From: Saururus chinensis
Lineage: Eukaryota; Streptophyta; Magnoliopsida; Piperales; Saururaceae
Assembly: GCA_035235625.1 (NCBI GenBank)
Contig: CP141142.1
Coordinates: 38,326,995 to 38,390,994, forward strand
Reading direction: 5' to 3'
Length of the DNA: 64,000 nt
Positions 1-12,205 of the stretch are shown piece after piece (the stretch's first letter is position 1; each line of letters starts with the position of its first letter). The notes below the pieces were generated by a model. The model did no database searches. It worked only from the letters and a program-made list of their open reading frames with translations, and was not told the DNA's origin. The translations under genes were made by a program, and so were the position numbers.

Positions 1-9
1 ACGTTATAG

Positions 10-1381
10 GTACTCCGAAGTCTGGGTAATTTGATAGCCAGTGACAGCCGTATCACATCGGATGTTCTTATTGTTGGACAAGATGTAACTGGTATGTTTC
101 ATTTTCTTTAGATGATACAACAGGCACAGCAACCATATTTTAATAAATATCTTCTAACTTTACAAAGTTCTCCAGAAAAAATTATATTGGCTTTGATAAA
201 ATGTTTGAGAAGTGAACATCGGGTCTTAAAAAAGGTGTGTATTCTACCGTCTATAGTATTGAATGTTATATCTAATTTCCTATACTAAACTCTAGATGAT
301 GATGTAGGAAGCATCATGGGTTTTATCCAATATAGCAGCTGGTTCTTTGGCCCACAAGCGGTTGATCTATTCCAGTGAGGCTACTCCAGTATTGCTACGG
401 CTCCTTACTACTGCTCCATTTGACATAAAAAAGGAAGTAGCTTATGCCTTGGGGAATCTATGTGTTGCTCCTACTGATGGTCTGGGACAACCTGATTTTA
501 TTTTGGAACATTTAGTATCACTTGTTGATAGAGGGTGCCTCCCTGGATATATAAATTTGGTTAGAGCGCCTGATATTGAGGCTGCCAGGCTCGGACTGCA
601 GTTTCTAGAACTGGTAAGTATGTGTCTTGATTTTACATTTTCTACTTGATAAGCTTTAAGTTTTTTCTTATTAAGTCGAACACACCTCTCTTGATATCCT
701 ATGTGCTATGTACCCCACCAAATTATGTTTCCTAATTCTTACAATCTGTTGGTGGTAATGTTTTATATTATGTATTAACTGAAGCCAGACTGGACGGGTG
801 TTTCAGTTGGTTTAACTGTAAAATCGATTCTCTACTGTTATAAAAAAATCAGAAATCTGGATTTGCAAAATAATTAGGCAAAACTGATAGGTTCACATTG
901 GAACCAGTCAGTGAAACAGTTTACTTTTAAATTCCATACTTTTCTTTATTTAAAAAGAAAATTATCTAAAAGCATATCTTTAATAATCTAAGAATATGCT
1001 TTTAAGTGTATCTTAAACATATCTATATCAGCAAATAATTTATTTTACACTTCTGTTAATGATGTTTGGACTGGATCAGACCAGCAGAACTTGCTGTTCA
1101 ACCTTGAAATGGAGTTGGGGTCCTTGATTGAGTGCCTGTGTATGTTTTCTAAGCGTCTAACAAAAGTTCGGTTTCCTTAGATTAATGCGTTAAGATGCCT
1201 AATTTTACATGTTCAGGTCATGAGAGGACTTCCAAATGGGAAAGGTGCAATGCTGGTGGAGAAAGAAGATGGAATTGATGCCATGGAACGGTTCCAATTC
1301 CATGAGAATGAAGATCTCAGAAATATGGCAAATGGTTTGGTAGATAAATACTTTGGTGTGGACTATGTTGTCGATGAGTAG
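10..1381 (+). CDS. IMPA9: Importin subunit alpha-9-type protein, C-terminal part (5' end outside window)
   Basis: Armadillo-repeat nuclear import adaptor; importin alphas bind nuclear localisation signals and carry cargo with importin beta. I assemble four exons, 10-91, 176-234, 308-613 and 1217-1381, all with GT-AG borders and matching phase (introns 92-175, 235-307, 614-1216). They give the last 203 residues. Recognisable stretches are VLRSLGNLIASDS, CLRSEHRVLKK, ASWVLSNIAAGS, KKEVAYALGNLCVAP, DIEAARLGLQFLELV and the tail GIDAMERFQFHENEDLRNMA followed by VDKYFG. That tail is what makes me choose the divergent alpha-9 branch over the classical importin alphas (family knowledge from memory). 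An acceptor at 111/112 would also keep an open frame, but its phase does not fit the first exon, whereas 175/176 does. No stop or frameshift is seen, so it looks functional. The upstream ARM repeats and the importin-beta-binding domain lie before the window. Confidence 0.87.
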
Positions 1382-1861
1382 GAAGTGACTCTGGACCTCG
1401 CCTCAACCTGACCCTTGATCAACGACATACTTACGTACACTGCTTCCTATCCTGAAAGCTTCCCCATGGGTGCTGCATTTCTGTTTCACCGAATGTATTG
1501 TAACATAACATGATAAACAAATGTTGCTTGGAGACAGAAACAAAAGGTTATTGTTACTTGTTTCTATGGTGAGTTAAAACCGCTTCTTATGTGACTCTGT
1601 AAAAATGTAGAATTGTGAGAGTTACATATGTTCGTCATCAGCAGAGCTCGAGACGTCATCCTTTTTGTTTAACATGTTCATTTGGGTGGACTCATGTTTT
1701 AAATCGATAACTAGCTCAATGATGTATAGCTGTATTTCGTGAGGTAGCATTCAAGCACTTTTGAAGCTTGATAACATCTTATGAAGAGTAATTGTGATTC
1801 CTGTATATATTGCATGCCTTAATATAAAGTGAAATCTTTTATACTTAATGTTATACTAGCA
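1382..1861 (+). other. 3' UTR and downstream flank of the importin-alpha gene
   Basis: Noncoding sequence after the TAG stop. It becomes AT-rich and contains an AATATAAAG stretch near 1821 that could act as a plant polyadenylation signal. The exact cleavage site cannot be read from sequence alone. Confidence 0.4.
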
Positions 1862-2707
1862 AAAATGTATATGTATTATGCGTGTAAATATAAATTAAAT
1901 AAGATGTAAAATAAATTAGAAATAAAATATCTATTGAATAAAAGTTTTCTTTGAATATTAGCTTTGAGGATCATCATGATTATTAGTTATATATAAGTTC
2001 TAGATTAACCTATGAACACTCGTAATAAGGCAATTATAGATTCAAATCTTATAGGTTAAATATTATGTTAGGCAAAGATGATGGTATCAAAGGACTTTTT
2101 GTCATGAAGTATGTTATTTATATTTAAAATTAATTGTTTGCATGTTTCATATAATAGAGCTCTTTATTGATTTTTAAATATCATTAAAAATATGCAAATC
2201 TAAATGTGTATAAAAATATAAAAAATACTTTTGAGAAGTGTGTTATATAGGTAGGGCATGTAAAAAAAGTTTTAAAAAGTATAATTATATAAGATGTCAT
2301 TTAATAAAAATTGTCTAAAGTTCTCTAACAATACTTAGGAATGCAAAAATCCTGAGTTGGGAAGTTTTAAATTAACATAACCTTATAAATAGGGCTTTGG
2401 ATTCAAATATCTTTGACTTTTGGGGATTATGATAAGTAAAATAGGGATTTATTATATAAAACATGAGTCAAATAGTAAAATCTTAAAAATTCTATAATAT
2501 ACCAAATTTGCTTTATAATATAAGTAGATATGAATGGAAGAATGTAGACTATAATATTACATGCAAAACCAACATTGACAACTTACAAAGAGAAAATCGC
2601 AAATTCTGTCCGATCTCACAACAAAACTTTCACTCCAGGAAGCAATTACCCAAGCTGCAACCTTGCCAGGAAGCGATACTTATTCAAAAAGCGGCTCATT
2701 CTCGTGG
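1862..2707. other. AT-rich intergenic spacer
   Basis: About 0.85 kb of AT-rich DNA between two convergent genes, the importin-alpha gene on + and the FLA gene on -. It must hold the 3' UTR of the FLA gene at its right end. I recognise no repeat or gene in it. Confidence 0.5.
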
Positions 2708-3466
2708 TTACAAGTTCAACCAAAATTCCACAACAGCTGCAGCTAGAATTGCTCCCATAGCAGTAACGTCCACAGGTCCTGCTCCAGAGGTATCTGCTGA
2801 ACCATTATCAGTGCTGGGGCCATCAGCGGCAGCTGAAGTGGATTTTGCCTTCTTCTTAGGCTTAGCTGATGACGGTGCCGGAGCAGGAGCCGGTGGGCCG
2901 AATAGGACCCGTGGGAGGAGCACCTTGTTTATTTGATACACGGCAAACTTCCCATCAGAGTAGATTGTGTTAGCCACTGTTGCATCATCCACTCCGGTGG
3001 ATATGTTGACCTGGTTGTTGCCGGAAGTTGTCACGTTGAGTGGATAATCGCCGCTGTTACTGCTGCCTGCCTGCGTCCGAACGGGGTTGCTGACTGTTTG
3101 GAACTGGGACATGGAGATAAAGGAGGGGATAACATGAAACTGAACCAGTGAGACCTTCTGTTGGTCTGTGAGGGAGTTGAGAGTGCCGGGCTTAAGCTCC
3201 GAGAAGGCATTGTCGGGCGGGACAAAGAGGGTGAGGCCCTGGTTGGAGTTGTTGAGCTGGTTGTTGATCTGGTCGGTCATCTGAGTAAGTTTCATGAGCC
3301 GCATGAAGGTCACGAACTGGCCATTCTTTTCGAGGATCGCGGTGACGTTGGGCGGCCCAGGAGGTGAAGGCGCCAGCGACGACTGTGCGAGGGATGGGGC
3401 GGCATGATGGTGGAGTAGGATGAGAAGTGTTAGATAAAAGGTGCACAAGGAGAAGAGAGCCTCCAT
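2708..3466 (-). CDS. Fasciclin-like arabinogalactan protein (FLA11/12-like, single FAS1 domain)
   Basis: GPI-anchored cell-surface proteoglycan; FLAs of this single-FAS1 layout are linked to wall architecture and often to secondary walls (family knowledge). The frame is open to 3616, but I start at 3466. There the protein opens with MEALFSLCTFYLTLLILL, a clear signal peptide cut near residue 27, and the 50 residues further upstream have no family character. The product is 252 aa and intronless. Order: signal peptide 1-27; short AGP motif APSPPGPP 32-39; FAS1 domain about 40-187 with the H1 box LTLFVPPDNAF (78-88), the FH pair 110-111 where many FLAs have YH, and the H2 box DGKFAVYQINKVLLP (171-185); PAPAPAP glycomodule near 192-198; lysine-rich stretch; hydrophobic GPI signal at the C-terminus. 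NVT, NVT and NIS are possible N-glycosylation sites. All expected parts are present. Confidence 0.93.
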   Translation of the reverse strand: MEALFSLCTFYLTLLILLHHHAAPSLAQSSLAPSPPGPPNVTAILEKNGQFVTFMRLMKLTQMTDQINNQLNNSNQGLTLFVPPDNAFSELKPGTLNSLTDQQKVSLVQFHVIPSFISMSQFQTVSNPVRTQAGSSNSGDYPLNVTTSGNNQVNISTGVDDATVANTIYSDGKFAVYQINKVLLPRVLFGPPAPAPAPSSAKPKKKAKSTSAAADGPSTDNGSADTSGAGPVDVTAMGAILAAAVVEFWLNL

Positions 3467-3616
3467 GGTGGTACTGGAATGCTCTTTCTTTGTTCTTGAG
3501 CTGCTGGGGCTCTTGGGCGTGGTTGTGAGGAATGAGAGGAAGAAAGGGGCTTTAATGGAGGAGGGGCAGAAAGGTAGGATGGAGTGATCATGCAGGTGGG
3601 GTTGATGGGTGGCCAT

Positions 3617-4780
3617 GGCGCTCTGTTTACGTTTCCTCAGTGAGCTTTGGCTTCATGAGTTGGCAAATGATGAGAATTTTTTTGTGGGTTCTGCCCTTGG
3701 TACGTATCTAGCTGTGACTTGCTTTGTAACATGGCATGAGAGCGGGAGGTCTTTAAACCAGAAATTTGTGCATGTAATAGAAACTTTCACATACCATGGC
3801 CAAACCTAAATCATGAATCCATACCAAGATCTGTCCAACTGTTTTTTCCCTTTGGTTATGAATTGAATATAAGGTGTTTTATAAGGGATCCTATCGAATT
3901 CATCTCCAAGTCTTGGGTATCCATGATTACTGATGAATTAGTATAGACATAGGGGGAAAACCTGAAAATTGATTTGACAAAGAAGGCCAAATGGGGAATG
4001 TTCTAAAGTGGCTTTTGAGATAGGACCCGGTGCCAATCAACCAACATCCTTCTGTTCCTATCTTTCTTAAGGGTGGCTACAGATAGTTGGCTTGTTATGG
4101 AAGCGAAAGTAATAGAATATCTAACATACCAAAAGAAATTGGTTAATATGATGGCATGATGTGATTGTGGGCTTTCCTATACTTACACATTTTCACATTC
4201 ATAAACATTGCTTGCGACACCTCTAAGGAAGGATTTTTATTTTTATTATTTTTTGTAATTTCTCATTCTAAGATTGATTGTGTGCCTCAAAAACTTAGAA
4301 CCGGCGTTTAGCCGGCCAGGTTCACTTTCGCTTGCTTGAACTGCCATACCTAAAACCAGTAGGAACCAAAGAATAATGGGGGTGGATAATTTGAGATATT
4401 TTATTTCTAGTTATACTCAGATATTTAACTTTTTAGATTATTAACTTTTCATATTCAGATTCAAATGTATCAAATGGACCTTAAATCTGAGTTTAAAATG
4501 GAAATGCATGTTATGGTCAGATTATCAGAGCCCATTCCTGCATTATCATACAACCTGAAAAGCCCGACAAAAGCTGCTTACAACCAAGCTTTCAGATTTA
4601 GATCTTATCAGGACTTATCAAATGTGCGAATTTCTTGATGCCCATTATCACATTACAAAGCATTTTATTTTCGTTTTACTTCATTTGTGCCGTAACAAGT
4701 ACTTAAATCAGAAAATTAAAATAAACTAAAATCAGTTCATTTTCATTTTTTATTCAGACATTTATTATGGGACGGATGGA
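3617..4780. other. Intergenic spacer, FLA upstream side
   Basis: Upstream flank of the FLA gene. A minus-strand TATA-like CCTTATAAAAC lies near 3875-3886, about 400 bp before the start codon, which is far for a core promoter. I do not recognise any gene or named repeat here. Confidence 0.4.
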
Positions 4781-5060
4781 GTGATAGGTAAGACTCTGCA
4801 CCCTCATAGTCTATAATGTCTATCATAGGGAAACATTTTTTATACTTTTTATGGACATTGAGCCAACTAAAAGAAATGCATGAGAGCTATTAATTTTTAA
4901 AATTAATAGCACACACGCTAGTACATGTTAGCATCATTAGCCCTAACACTAACGTGTACTAGTGTATGCCATTGATTTTGTAGATGGACGGTTCACCTCC
5001 ATTCTTTACGCTGGGCTCGCTGTCTGTAGGGAGAATAAAAAATAAATCCTACTGGAAAGA
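4780..5060. repeat. Foldback MITE-like element, copy 1
   Basis: Imperfect inverted repeat: the left arm at 4901-4935 (core CACACGCTAGTACATGTTAG) pairs with 4945-4980 (core CTAACGTGTACTAGTGT). Outer flanks also resemble other copies (ACATTGAG on the left, TTTACGCTGGGCTCGCTGTC on the right). Same family as the copies at 5400, 5677, 6085 and 12905. No transposase is encoded. Confidence 0.6.
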
Positions 5061-5399
5061 GAGATCCAGCAAGCCCACCAAAGGCTGAATCCGCTATCAT
5101 ATTACAAAGTTCATTTCAAACATGGTATTACTACCATTCGATCCATCCTTCCATTAATTGTCCACGGAGAAGAACAAAAAAATCATTTACCCATTGTCCT
5201 CATGGAAAAGCAGCAAGTTTCTTCTCAAGCTACTAGTGCGATGCCTTCCCAAAGACTAGGCCTAGAAGCGTTAATTGTCATTGGCCCCACATAATGCATG
5301 TTTCATTCCAACCGCACATGGTGATGTTTTATGAATTACAATTTTTTATTATGAAATTTATTGGACAGAAGGAGTGCATGTGAATGCAAGTGTTGCATA

Positions 5400-5625
5400 G
5401 AGCCTTCTCAGGTAGGGAAGCGTGTTTTGTGTTCTACTTTAATAATGAGCTCAATGCAAAGAATGCATAGAAATCCTTTATTTATAAGATCGATCACGCA
5501 TAACTACTGGTGCTAACATGCACTAACGTATGTATTATTGATCTCAAATATCAAGGGCTCACATATGTTCTTTACATTGAGTTCATTGTCAGAGGGGGCG
5601 TATAAAAAACTTTTCCCTCGTATAG
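5400..5625. repeat. Foldback MITE-like element, copy 2 (degenerate)
   Basis: Carries the family core GTGCTAACATGCACTAACGT at 5509-5530 and the outer segment TTTACATTGAGTTCATTGTC near 5571-5590. The matching opposite arm before 5510 is eroded. Ends are approximate. Confidence 0.45.
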
Positions 5626-5676
5626 AGTATTTTTTCTATTAATTTTAAGAAAAAAATATTTATAAAAATCGACATT

Positions 5677-5900
5677 TACCACATATTGATGGTTTCATCG
5701 ACGCACTAGTCCATAATCCATTCCTTGCACTTTGAGCCAGAATGTAAAGGCACAACAAGTTGTGACAAGTCGTGATGCATACGTTAACCCATGTCAATGT
5801 CATAAACCCATGTGTTAACATGTGCTAGCGTATGCACCATTGATCTTAATGATTGATGGGCTTATATAAAGTAGGGCTCATGTAAAGTAGATGATATCCT
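5677..5900. repeat. Foldback MITE-like element, copy 3
   Basis: The left arm around 5685-5713 (TCGACGCACTAGTCCATAAT) and the right arm around 5815-5851 (core GTGCTAGCGTATGCACCATT) belong to the same inverted-repeat family as the neighbouring copies. Ends are approximate. Confidence 0.45.
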
Positions 5901-6084
5901 CAAGAATGTAAGAGGACCAAAAATTCTTCAAAATTTCCAATAACATGATCCAGCTAATGGTGTGCTTTATTCAGTGTTGGAAGCATCAGCAAACAATTTA
6001 CTGACAGGGTAATAGAAGTATATTGTCACTGTAGCAGAATTAAGATGAAGATTGAGCCTAACATTAAGAATACATGGGAGTCTT

Positions 6085-6240
6085 CCATTAAGAAAATTGA
6101 TGGCACATATACTAGTGCATATTAACATCACTGACATGGTGCTAACATATGCTAATGTATGTATAGTTTATTTCAAATACCAATGACTTTCATGGATTCC
6201 TTAATGTTCAATCTCAATAGAGAACATAGAAATGCTCCAG
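6085..6240. repeat. Foldback MITE-like element, copy 4
   Basis: The left arm 6092-6129 (core GGCACATATACTAGTGCAT) is an imperfect reverse complement of 6138-6172 (core GCTAACATATGCTAATGTAT). The spacer between the arms is short, as in copy 1. Confidence 0.55.
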
Positions 6241-6387
6241 TAGGCATGATCAATGAAAACAACATTGGAACTCTGTTGAATAAGTCTGATGTAGTGAAAA
6301 ATTATGTACCAAGGCGCAGGTAAATATGCAGTGAAGCAAGCAATTGCTTAGCAAGGCACCAGGTAAGTGCAATGCCTGAAGTAGGGC

Positions 6388-6842
6388 TGTATCTCGGTTT
6401 GGTTCCTACGGTTCCTGCAGGAACCAAACCAAACCGAATTCAAGAACTAAATCTTAGGAACCGAACCGAACTGATATTTGAAACCGAAATATAAAAACCG
6501 AACCAACATAAGAACCGAAATTGAACCGAAACCGAATATTTTAATTAAGTTACTTTAATAAATCAAAATTAGGTAGATATAATATAAAATTACATATTTT
6601 ATATAAAAAATTAATTTTTTTCTTAAAACTGAACCGAACCAAAATTATTTTAATTAAATTAATTCAATTTTGGTTTGGTTCCAATTTTGGTTTTATTTTT
6701 TAAAACCAAATCGAACTAAAATTTATTTAATTTTTTTTATAAGAACCAAACCAAAATAGAATCAGAAACCAAACCAAACTAAACGGCTAAATTTTAGTTC
6801 AATTTCACCCAATTCAATGCGGTTCGAATTTTTTGGTGCCAA
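6388..6842. repeat. AACCGA-rich low-complexity repeat, probably a small MITE-type element
   Basis: A run of GGTTTGGTTC, AACCGAACCGAA and AACCAAACCAAA blocks in both orientations. It starts at TAGGGCTGTATCTCGG and stops near GGTGCCAAAGCCTA. Such self-complementary GGTTCGGTT repeats are common non-autonomous elements in plant genomes (established). I could not find a convincing target duplication, so superfamily and exact ends are open. Confidence 0.5.
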
Positions 6843-7618
6843 AGCCTAGATTAACCAATAATAGAAAGCAACAGCTACTACAAATTTTCCATTATCCTCA
6901 CGCATCCCAAGTTACCGGTCTGCCTTTTGTCTTCACAGGCGTTCTGTCCTAATAAAAAACTAATACAATTAATTATATGAGATGTAACTTAAATGATTAA
7001 ACTACAAAAAGACAAAGTCCACTTCACAGTTAGTTTGGACAGCAAACACAAAAGCCCAACTGATGATACAGTGTCTCTCCTATCATGGTCTTGATTTACC
7101 TAAGATCATGTTATATATTTTTAAGCTAACATGTATTGTGGACAATATGATCATAAAGAACAAACCAAAACTCCAACAAAAGATGAGTTCCTTTGATACA
7201 AAAACTTATACTATTTGGTTTTGAATAGAAGATGAGCACATGATGATATGCATTATCCTTTAAACCTTATTATAATGAGTGGTGCCCAGGATTTATTCTA
7301 TGGCAAATTGGCAATGCAATCAGTGATGTTGGAAACTATTGTTTGGAACATGTGGAATATGATTGGGAGACGCCATGAATGGTGCCCACAGACTTCCATC
7401 TCTCCCTGCCCACTGACTAATTTCAATTGCTTTTATTTTAACTTATTGTTGTCTTACACGCTTTATTCGCATATACTAAAAACATTTTACACTAATTTAC
7501 GCCAACACTTTTGTTGCTACTCTACCATCACCCAACGCCTGTGCCATCTGGGCTCTTCTTGTTCACAGAATTCTGAAACTTTTTTCTTTCCGGGATTGAG
7601 ATTGCTGCTCCTCCGGCC
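6843..7618. other. Intergenic spacer and upstream region of the DUF1685 gene
   Basis: No gene recognised. The last 100 bp before 7619 are richer in C and T and end in a GGCCATGG start context, as expected for a 5' UTR. Confidence 0.4.
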
Positions 7619-8416
7619 ATGGCAGCTTCTGATGATCACTTCTCTCATAATCTTCTCCTCCAGTCCATGACCAGCCTCTGGTTCCACCAAAACATCCTTA
7701 TCATACCTGCCAGGGTGACCACTCCAGGACCCACCTCTGAAACTCCGCCGCCCTCCCGACCGCCATCTTCCGCACAAGTCAGCAGACAGGCTTTAGATGA
7801 AACAACAACTGCACCATCCTCTGCTCCACCCAAAAAGGTAGCCCTCACGAAATGAAAAACCCAGAGAGATTGTTTTGTTGGATAGACGTATTGTTTGTTA
7901 GAAGTATCATTTATCAAATTTTTTATTAATGGTTTGATCATGGTGGTGATGAAGGAAGAGAAGCCCACAGATGCTGCTGGTCAGTTTGTGATAAAGCACG
8001 GGCAACTGAGGCTCAAGTCGGCTACCTCAGCGGGCTTGACTCGCTCAAACTCTCTGTCTCCGATCGATAGGGGGAGGCTGAGGCGGCGGGGGAGGGAGAA
8101 CTGCAGCTGCAAGAGCTTGTCGGAGCTGGAGGACAAGGAGCTGAAGGGGTTCATGGACTTGGGGTTCACCTTCAAGGAGAAGGAGGTGAGCTCCCATGTG
8201 ATGCAAATCCTGCCGGGGCTGCAGAAGCTCGGGGTGGAGGAGAGGAAGCTAGTCAGCCGGCCTTACTTGTCAGAGGCCTGGCTGATCAGCCGACCGGACT
8301 CGCCGCTACTGAACCTGCGGATCCCGCAGGTCTCTGCCTCGTCGATGGACGACATGAAGCGCCACCTCCGGTGCTGGGCCCGGACGGTGGCCGATGAGGT
8401 TCAGCAAGAGTCATGA
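7619..8416 (+). CDS. DUF1685 family plant protein
   Basis: Plant-specific protein of unknown biochemical function. I propose two exons: 7619-7837 (73 codons, donor AAAAAG|GTAGCC) and about 7955-8416. This gives 226 aa. The acceptor at 7954/7955 keeps phase, but other AGs at 7960 or 7963 would too, so the junction is uncertain by a few residues. Diagnostic blocks are in exon 2: SLSELEDKELKGFMDLGFTF (127-146), QILPGLQKLG (157-166), SRPYLSEAW (174-182), PLLNLRIP (190-197) and DDMKRHLRCWARTVADEV (205-222). These are the usual DUF1685 signatures (family knowledge). Exon 1 is low-complexity, rich in Pro, Ser and Thr. A basic RGRLRRRGR patch at 112-120 may help nuclear localisation, which is only inference. 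Both exons share one frame, interrupted within the intron by a single in-frame TGA. Confidence 0.8.
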
Positions 8417-11400
8417 TAGGAAGTGAAAGCAGCTTAATCATTATAACTAAGTTTAAAGGGGTTTTAATTGTGTTATTGGTTTATGTACAAACTAATGATG
8501 AGATGATCAAGGAAGCAGCGAAGCTGGTTTCTGCGGTATGTTAAGGAGGCGGCAAAGCAGTTCATGGTGTCAGCAGAGGGAGGAGGATGAGGAGAAGAAG
8601 AAGAGCTTGGGCGAGAACAGGTGGAAAGGATGACAAAGGAGTTGAATGGGGTTTGTAAAATTTAACTGATTATTATAGGAAAGAACATGATGAGACGATT
8701 GTGATAATTCTTGCAAAGAGATATATACAGACAGACTTTTGAGTCAATGAAAGTAGAAAGGAACAAATTATTTTCAACGGAAAATTTCACATACCTGCTA
8801 GCAAATTATTTATACATAACTACCTAATGTTATTGTCTTTCCACGTATAGTTTCTATTATAAGGATTTTTAAAATTTTAAATAAAGTCATTCTACATCAG
8901 CAATACTAATCATTTCTACTAAATGACAAAATTACCCCTCCCTATGGCTATCATTTTTGACAAACTCACCACATGTTCCTTCACCCACCACCTCTGTTTT
9001 GCCCATCACTTTTGGTGCCACCCCTACGTGAGACACTCCAAACTAGGGGCTGTCCACAACTAGCACATGCAATGGATAGGGCATGTCGGGCCTAGCTAAA
9101 TCACACCGCTGTGGCCAAATTAGATCTAGGCCAATCATAGATGGCAATACCATCACATGGCTTGCTTATTGTGGTTGGCCTAGCCAACCACCGCCCTGCC
9201 CAAGCCGTGTCTGAGGCCATGGCCAGTCCAAGCCATCACTAGCCAAGTAGTCAGGTTGTAGCCAACCTTAGTCAGTTCTAGAAACAACACGATAATGTTT
9301 CATGAAAACAACATAATTATGTTGTTTATAGGAACTAAAAGGAATAACAAGTTTTGTATGGGCTAATTCTATGACAAATTAAAACACTAGTTATGTGTAC
9401 TTGGGTGAATCTAGTCTGTAACTTAGAATTTATAGTTAAGTGATCAAGATTAGCAATAAAGTTTGAAATTCAGAGAAATTAAAGTCAAGTCAAGCCCTTG
9501 TTACTTAGTGCTTAAAATTATGGGTATATATACTCTTGCATAAATTTATGAGCTTTATTCTAATAAGGTTATCCATGAAGTCATAAAACTCAAAATTCAT
9601 TCTCAAACCTAAGTTAATTTTCAACATGTTGATTGATAGATCAATCGATTGCCCTTCATCTAAGTAAGTTCCTATAACTCTAGCCTGATCAATCTCTTAT
9701 TTTTGGAAAAAAAAAAATTTTGTCCAATCGATTGCCTAATCATCATCATTCGAAAATAAATACCTAATTTAGTCTAATTTGATTCCTAATTAGATCTAAT
9801 TCCTTTTGGAACCTCTTAACACTATATATACATGTGTTCCATGATGACCTAAGACAGAAAAGCCTTTCACATTGCTAGGAAACCTAGTTTCAAGTCTAGA
9901 GAGCTTCTACTTTTAATCTTCTCTATGGCAATTTCTTATTAATTCAAGTGAGTTTTTGTGGATTTTCATTGTAATTGATTCATCATTTCTCCTATGAGAT
10001 CATTCATGAATATTGTTGAGGATTGTTTGTGAGAGAGAGTTTAAACCACCTTAATGGTTGGATCATAGGAGAAGTAATTGGTTCTTTATCCTTAGTGGAT
10101 ATATGGGATGGTCAAGCACTGGTGAATGAGTAGAAGGTGTTGGACACGCCATGGAGATTGGTCTTACATGAAGTTGGAGTCTAGGTCATCAAGTAAAATC
10201 ATTGGATTGTGATTGTACATGAGAAGGTGATTCTTATACATGATCATTGAAACTTTGTGTTGTACTTAGCCATTTATCTTTTTATGCTATGACCCATTCG
10301 AACCTCACCCCTAGGCCAAGGGAGAGGATCTACAAACAGAATTCTCAACTTTTGGGGAGCTAGACACTCATGAGTCTGCCCTCAATCTTAAGTCTCCTAC
10401 ATGTGACTAGAAAGACTTTTTTTTTGAGTCAACCCGACATTAGACCTATATGTAAAGTATCAAATACAATGGTCAAGGGACATCTATCCAATAGAAGGAT
10501 CAAACATAGGGTTTAATTACCTAATATTGTACATTTAGTACTATCATGTATTTAAATACTCATCAAGAAAGTCAATTATAGAAACCATGCTTGAAAAATT
10601 ATAAACGGATGCACTGTCAGTAGACCTATCAATGTGTTAGCCGAGGTGTCACTAACCATAGACGTGTCAAACCCCTACAGACATTGAATGGTTTGTGGGA
10701 GCATATCTTGTCGACATTATCACCAATGCATCAAACCCATTGTGGATGCCTAGTATAAAACCATTGTGGCACCTTGTCGATGTTTGTATTATTCATCTTC
10801 TTCTAACCACCGATGTCATCATTGACATGTTGACAACTACGTCGATGATTGAGATGAAAAACAAATAGAAACCACACTAGAGCACAAAACACTCCCTTAT
10901 ATATAGCATGATTCCCACATCATTTAAATAATAAATCCCACATGAAAAACCATGATCTGATTCATTTAATCTTCATAAATCATAAATACCACCTTGAGTC
11001 CAAGTATGACATAATTCTTAGAAGCAACTATGATATGCATCACAACACATCACCAAACATGCAATTAAATTAAGAATATCTATTTAAATCACCATATGAT
11101 TACAAGGTTAGCAAGCCGACTTTCGATCCCACACTTCTCCTTTGTAGCACGAAGTCTCTTGCACTCCAAGCCAAAAACACTTTGCACTTCCTTGGACTCT
11201 TTTTTATGTTCCAAATTGCTCAAATTTTGAGATTCTTGACCCTTATAAAGGGTGTAACCATCTCCCAAAGTCAGAAATGCATAAATACCCACATTTCCCA
11301 TCACAATTGCTCCTTACGATTTCCCCTATGCATTCACCCACATGTCAGTGCCTAGCCAATAGCTAACCTCATTTTCACCAATGTGCTCACTGTCATGTTA

Positions 11401-11529
11401 GTGGCCTACCAATGAAAAAAAATTAAAATAAAAGTTATGTTTTTCTTAAAAAAATATGGGGTGTCACAAATACACTTGAAGTGATGTTTAGTGTGCAAGC
11501 TTAAACCCTTAGTGTGCAAGCTTAAACCC
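8417..11529. other. 3.1 kb spacer without a recognised gene
   Basis: AT-rich. It includes the 3' UTR of the DUF1685 gene. At 9640-9840 there is a GATCAATCGATTGCCC motif followed by a TATA-like CACTATATATACA near 9820. This arrangement resembles the promoter part of copia-type LTRs, but no ends, target duplication or coding remnant could be fixed. A 22-bp direct duplication (GTGTGCAAGCTTAAACCCTT) lies at 11489-11532 beside the next MITE. Confidence 0.4.
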
Positions 11530-11532
11530 TTA

Positions 11533-12205
11533 TGGTTTGTTTGGATTGGTAGAAACCGGGAGAAAGGAAGTAAGAAAGAGAATCCCGGTGAAAAAAAACT
11601 AGGAGAATCCTAAAAAAATCTCAATGTTTGGTTGCACCAATGGTGCTATAGAAAATTGAAGCTTGTCCATAGTAACCACAAAAGTAACACTATCATATAT
11701 ATTTTTAAAAATAAGACTACCCCTCCTATGTTGCCACCACCACTCCCACCTCTGGACAACTTCCGATGGTGGTGGAGGTAGCGGAAATAGTGGCGCAAAG
11801 TTAATGCTGGTGGTGGCATCGGAGGTGGTGGTAGCGGCAGCGGGGGTTACAATAGGTAGTGGCATTGATGACAATGGTAGTGGTGGTAGCGATGACAATA
11901 GTGATAGTGGTGGCAACAATAGCGGTGGTGGTGACAATGGCAGTGACGATAGTAGTGATGGCATCAGTAGCGATGGTGGCGGCAAGGTCAACACTACCAA
12001 TGTTGTAGGCACAAGTCAATGGTATAAAGATATTCTCTCAAAATCCATGGGTTCATGGGTAGAAAGTTTTGGGGCTAAATTTTTAGCCATTTTCTCGAAA
12101 TTTTACTTTATTTTATTTTACCCTACTGCACCAAATAGTGATAACTAAGAAATTTTTAAAAGACTCATTTTCTTTCCCATACTTTCTTCCAATCTAGACA
12201 AGCCC
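11533..12205. mobile_element. PIF/Harbinger-type (Tourist-like) MITE, 673 bp
   Basis: The left end TGGTTTGTTTGGATTGG and the reverse complement of the right end, GGGCTTGTCTAGATTGG, form terminal inverted repeats. The element is flanked on both sides by TTA (11530-11532 and 12206-12208), the 3-bp duplication typical of PIF/Harbinger elements. The centre (11755-11990) is a degenerate GGT/GGC triplet array; the open frames across it are low-complexity and not genes. No transposase. Confidence 0.68.

Noticed and set aside
3467..3616. 50-residue N-terminal extension of the FLA frame
   Set aside because: It would bury the signal peptide; the extension has no family character, and the Met at 3466 opens a standard signal sequence.
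11663..12148. 161-codon glycine/serine-rich frame and an opposing leucine/proline-rich frame
   Set aside because: Both are translations of a degenerate triplet repeat within a MITE.
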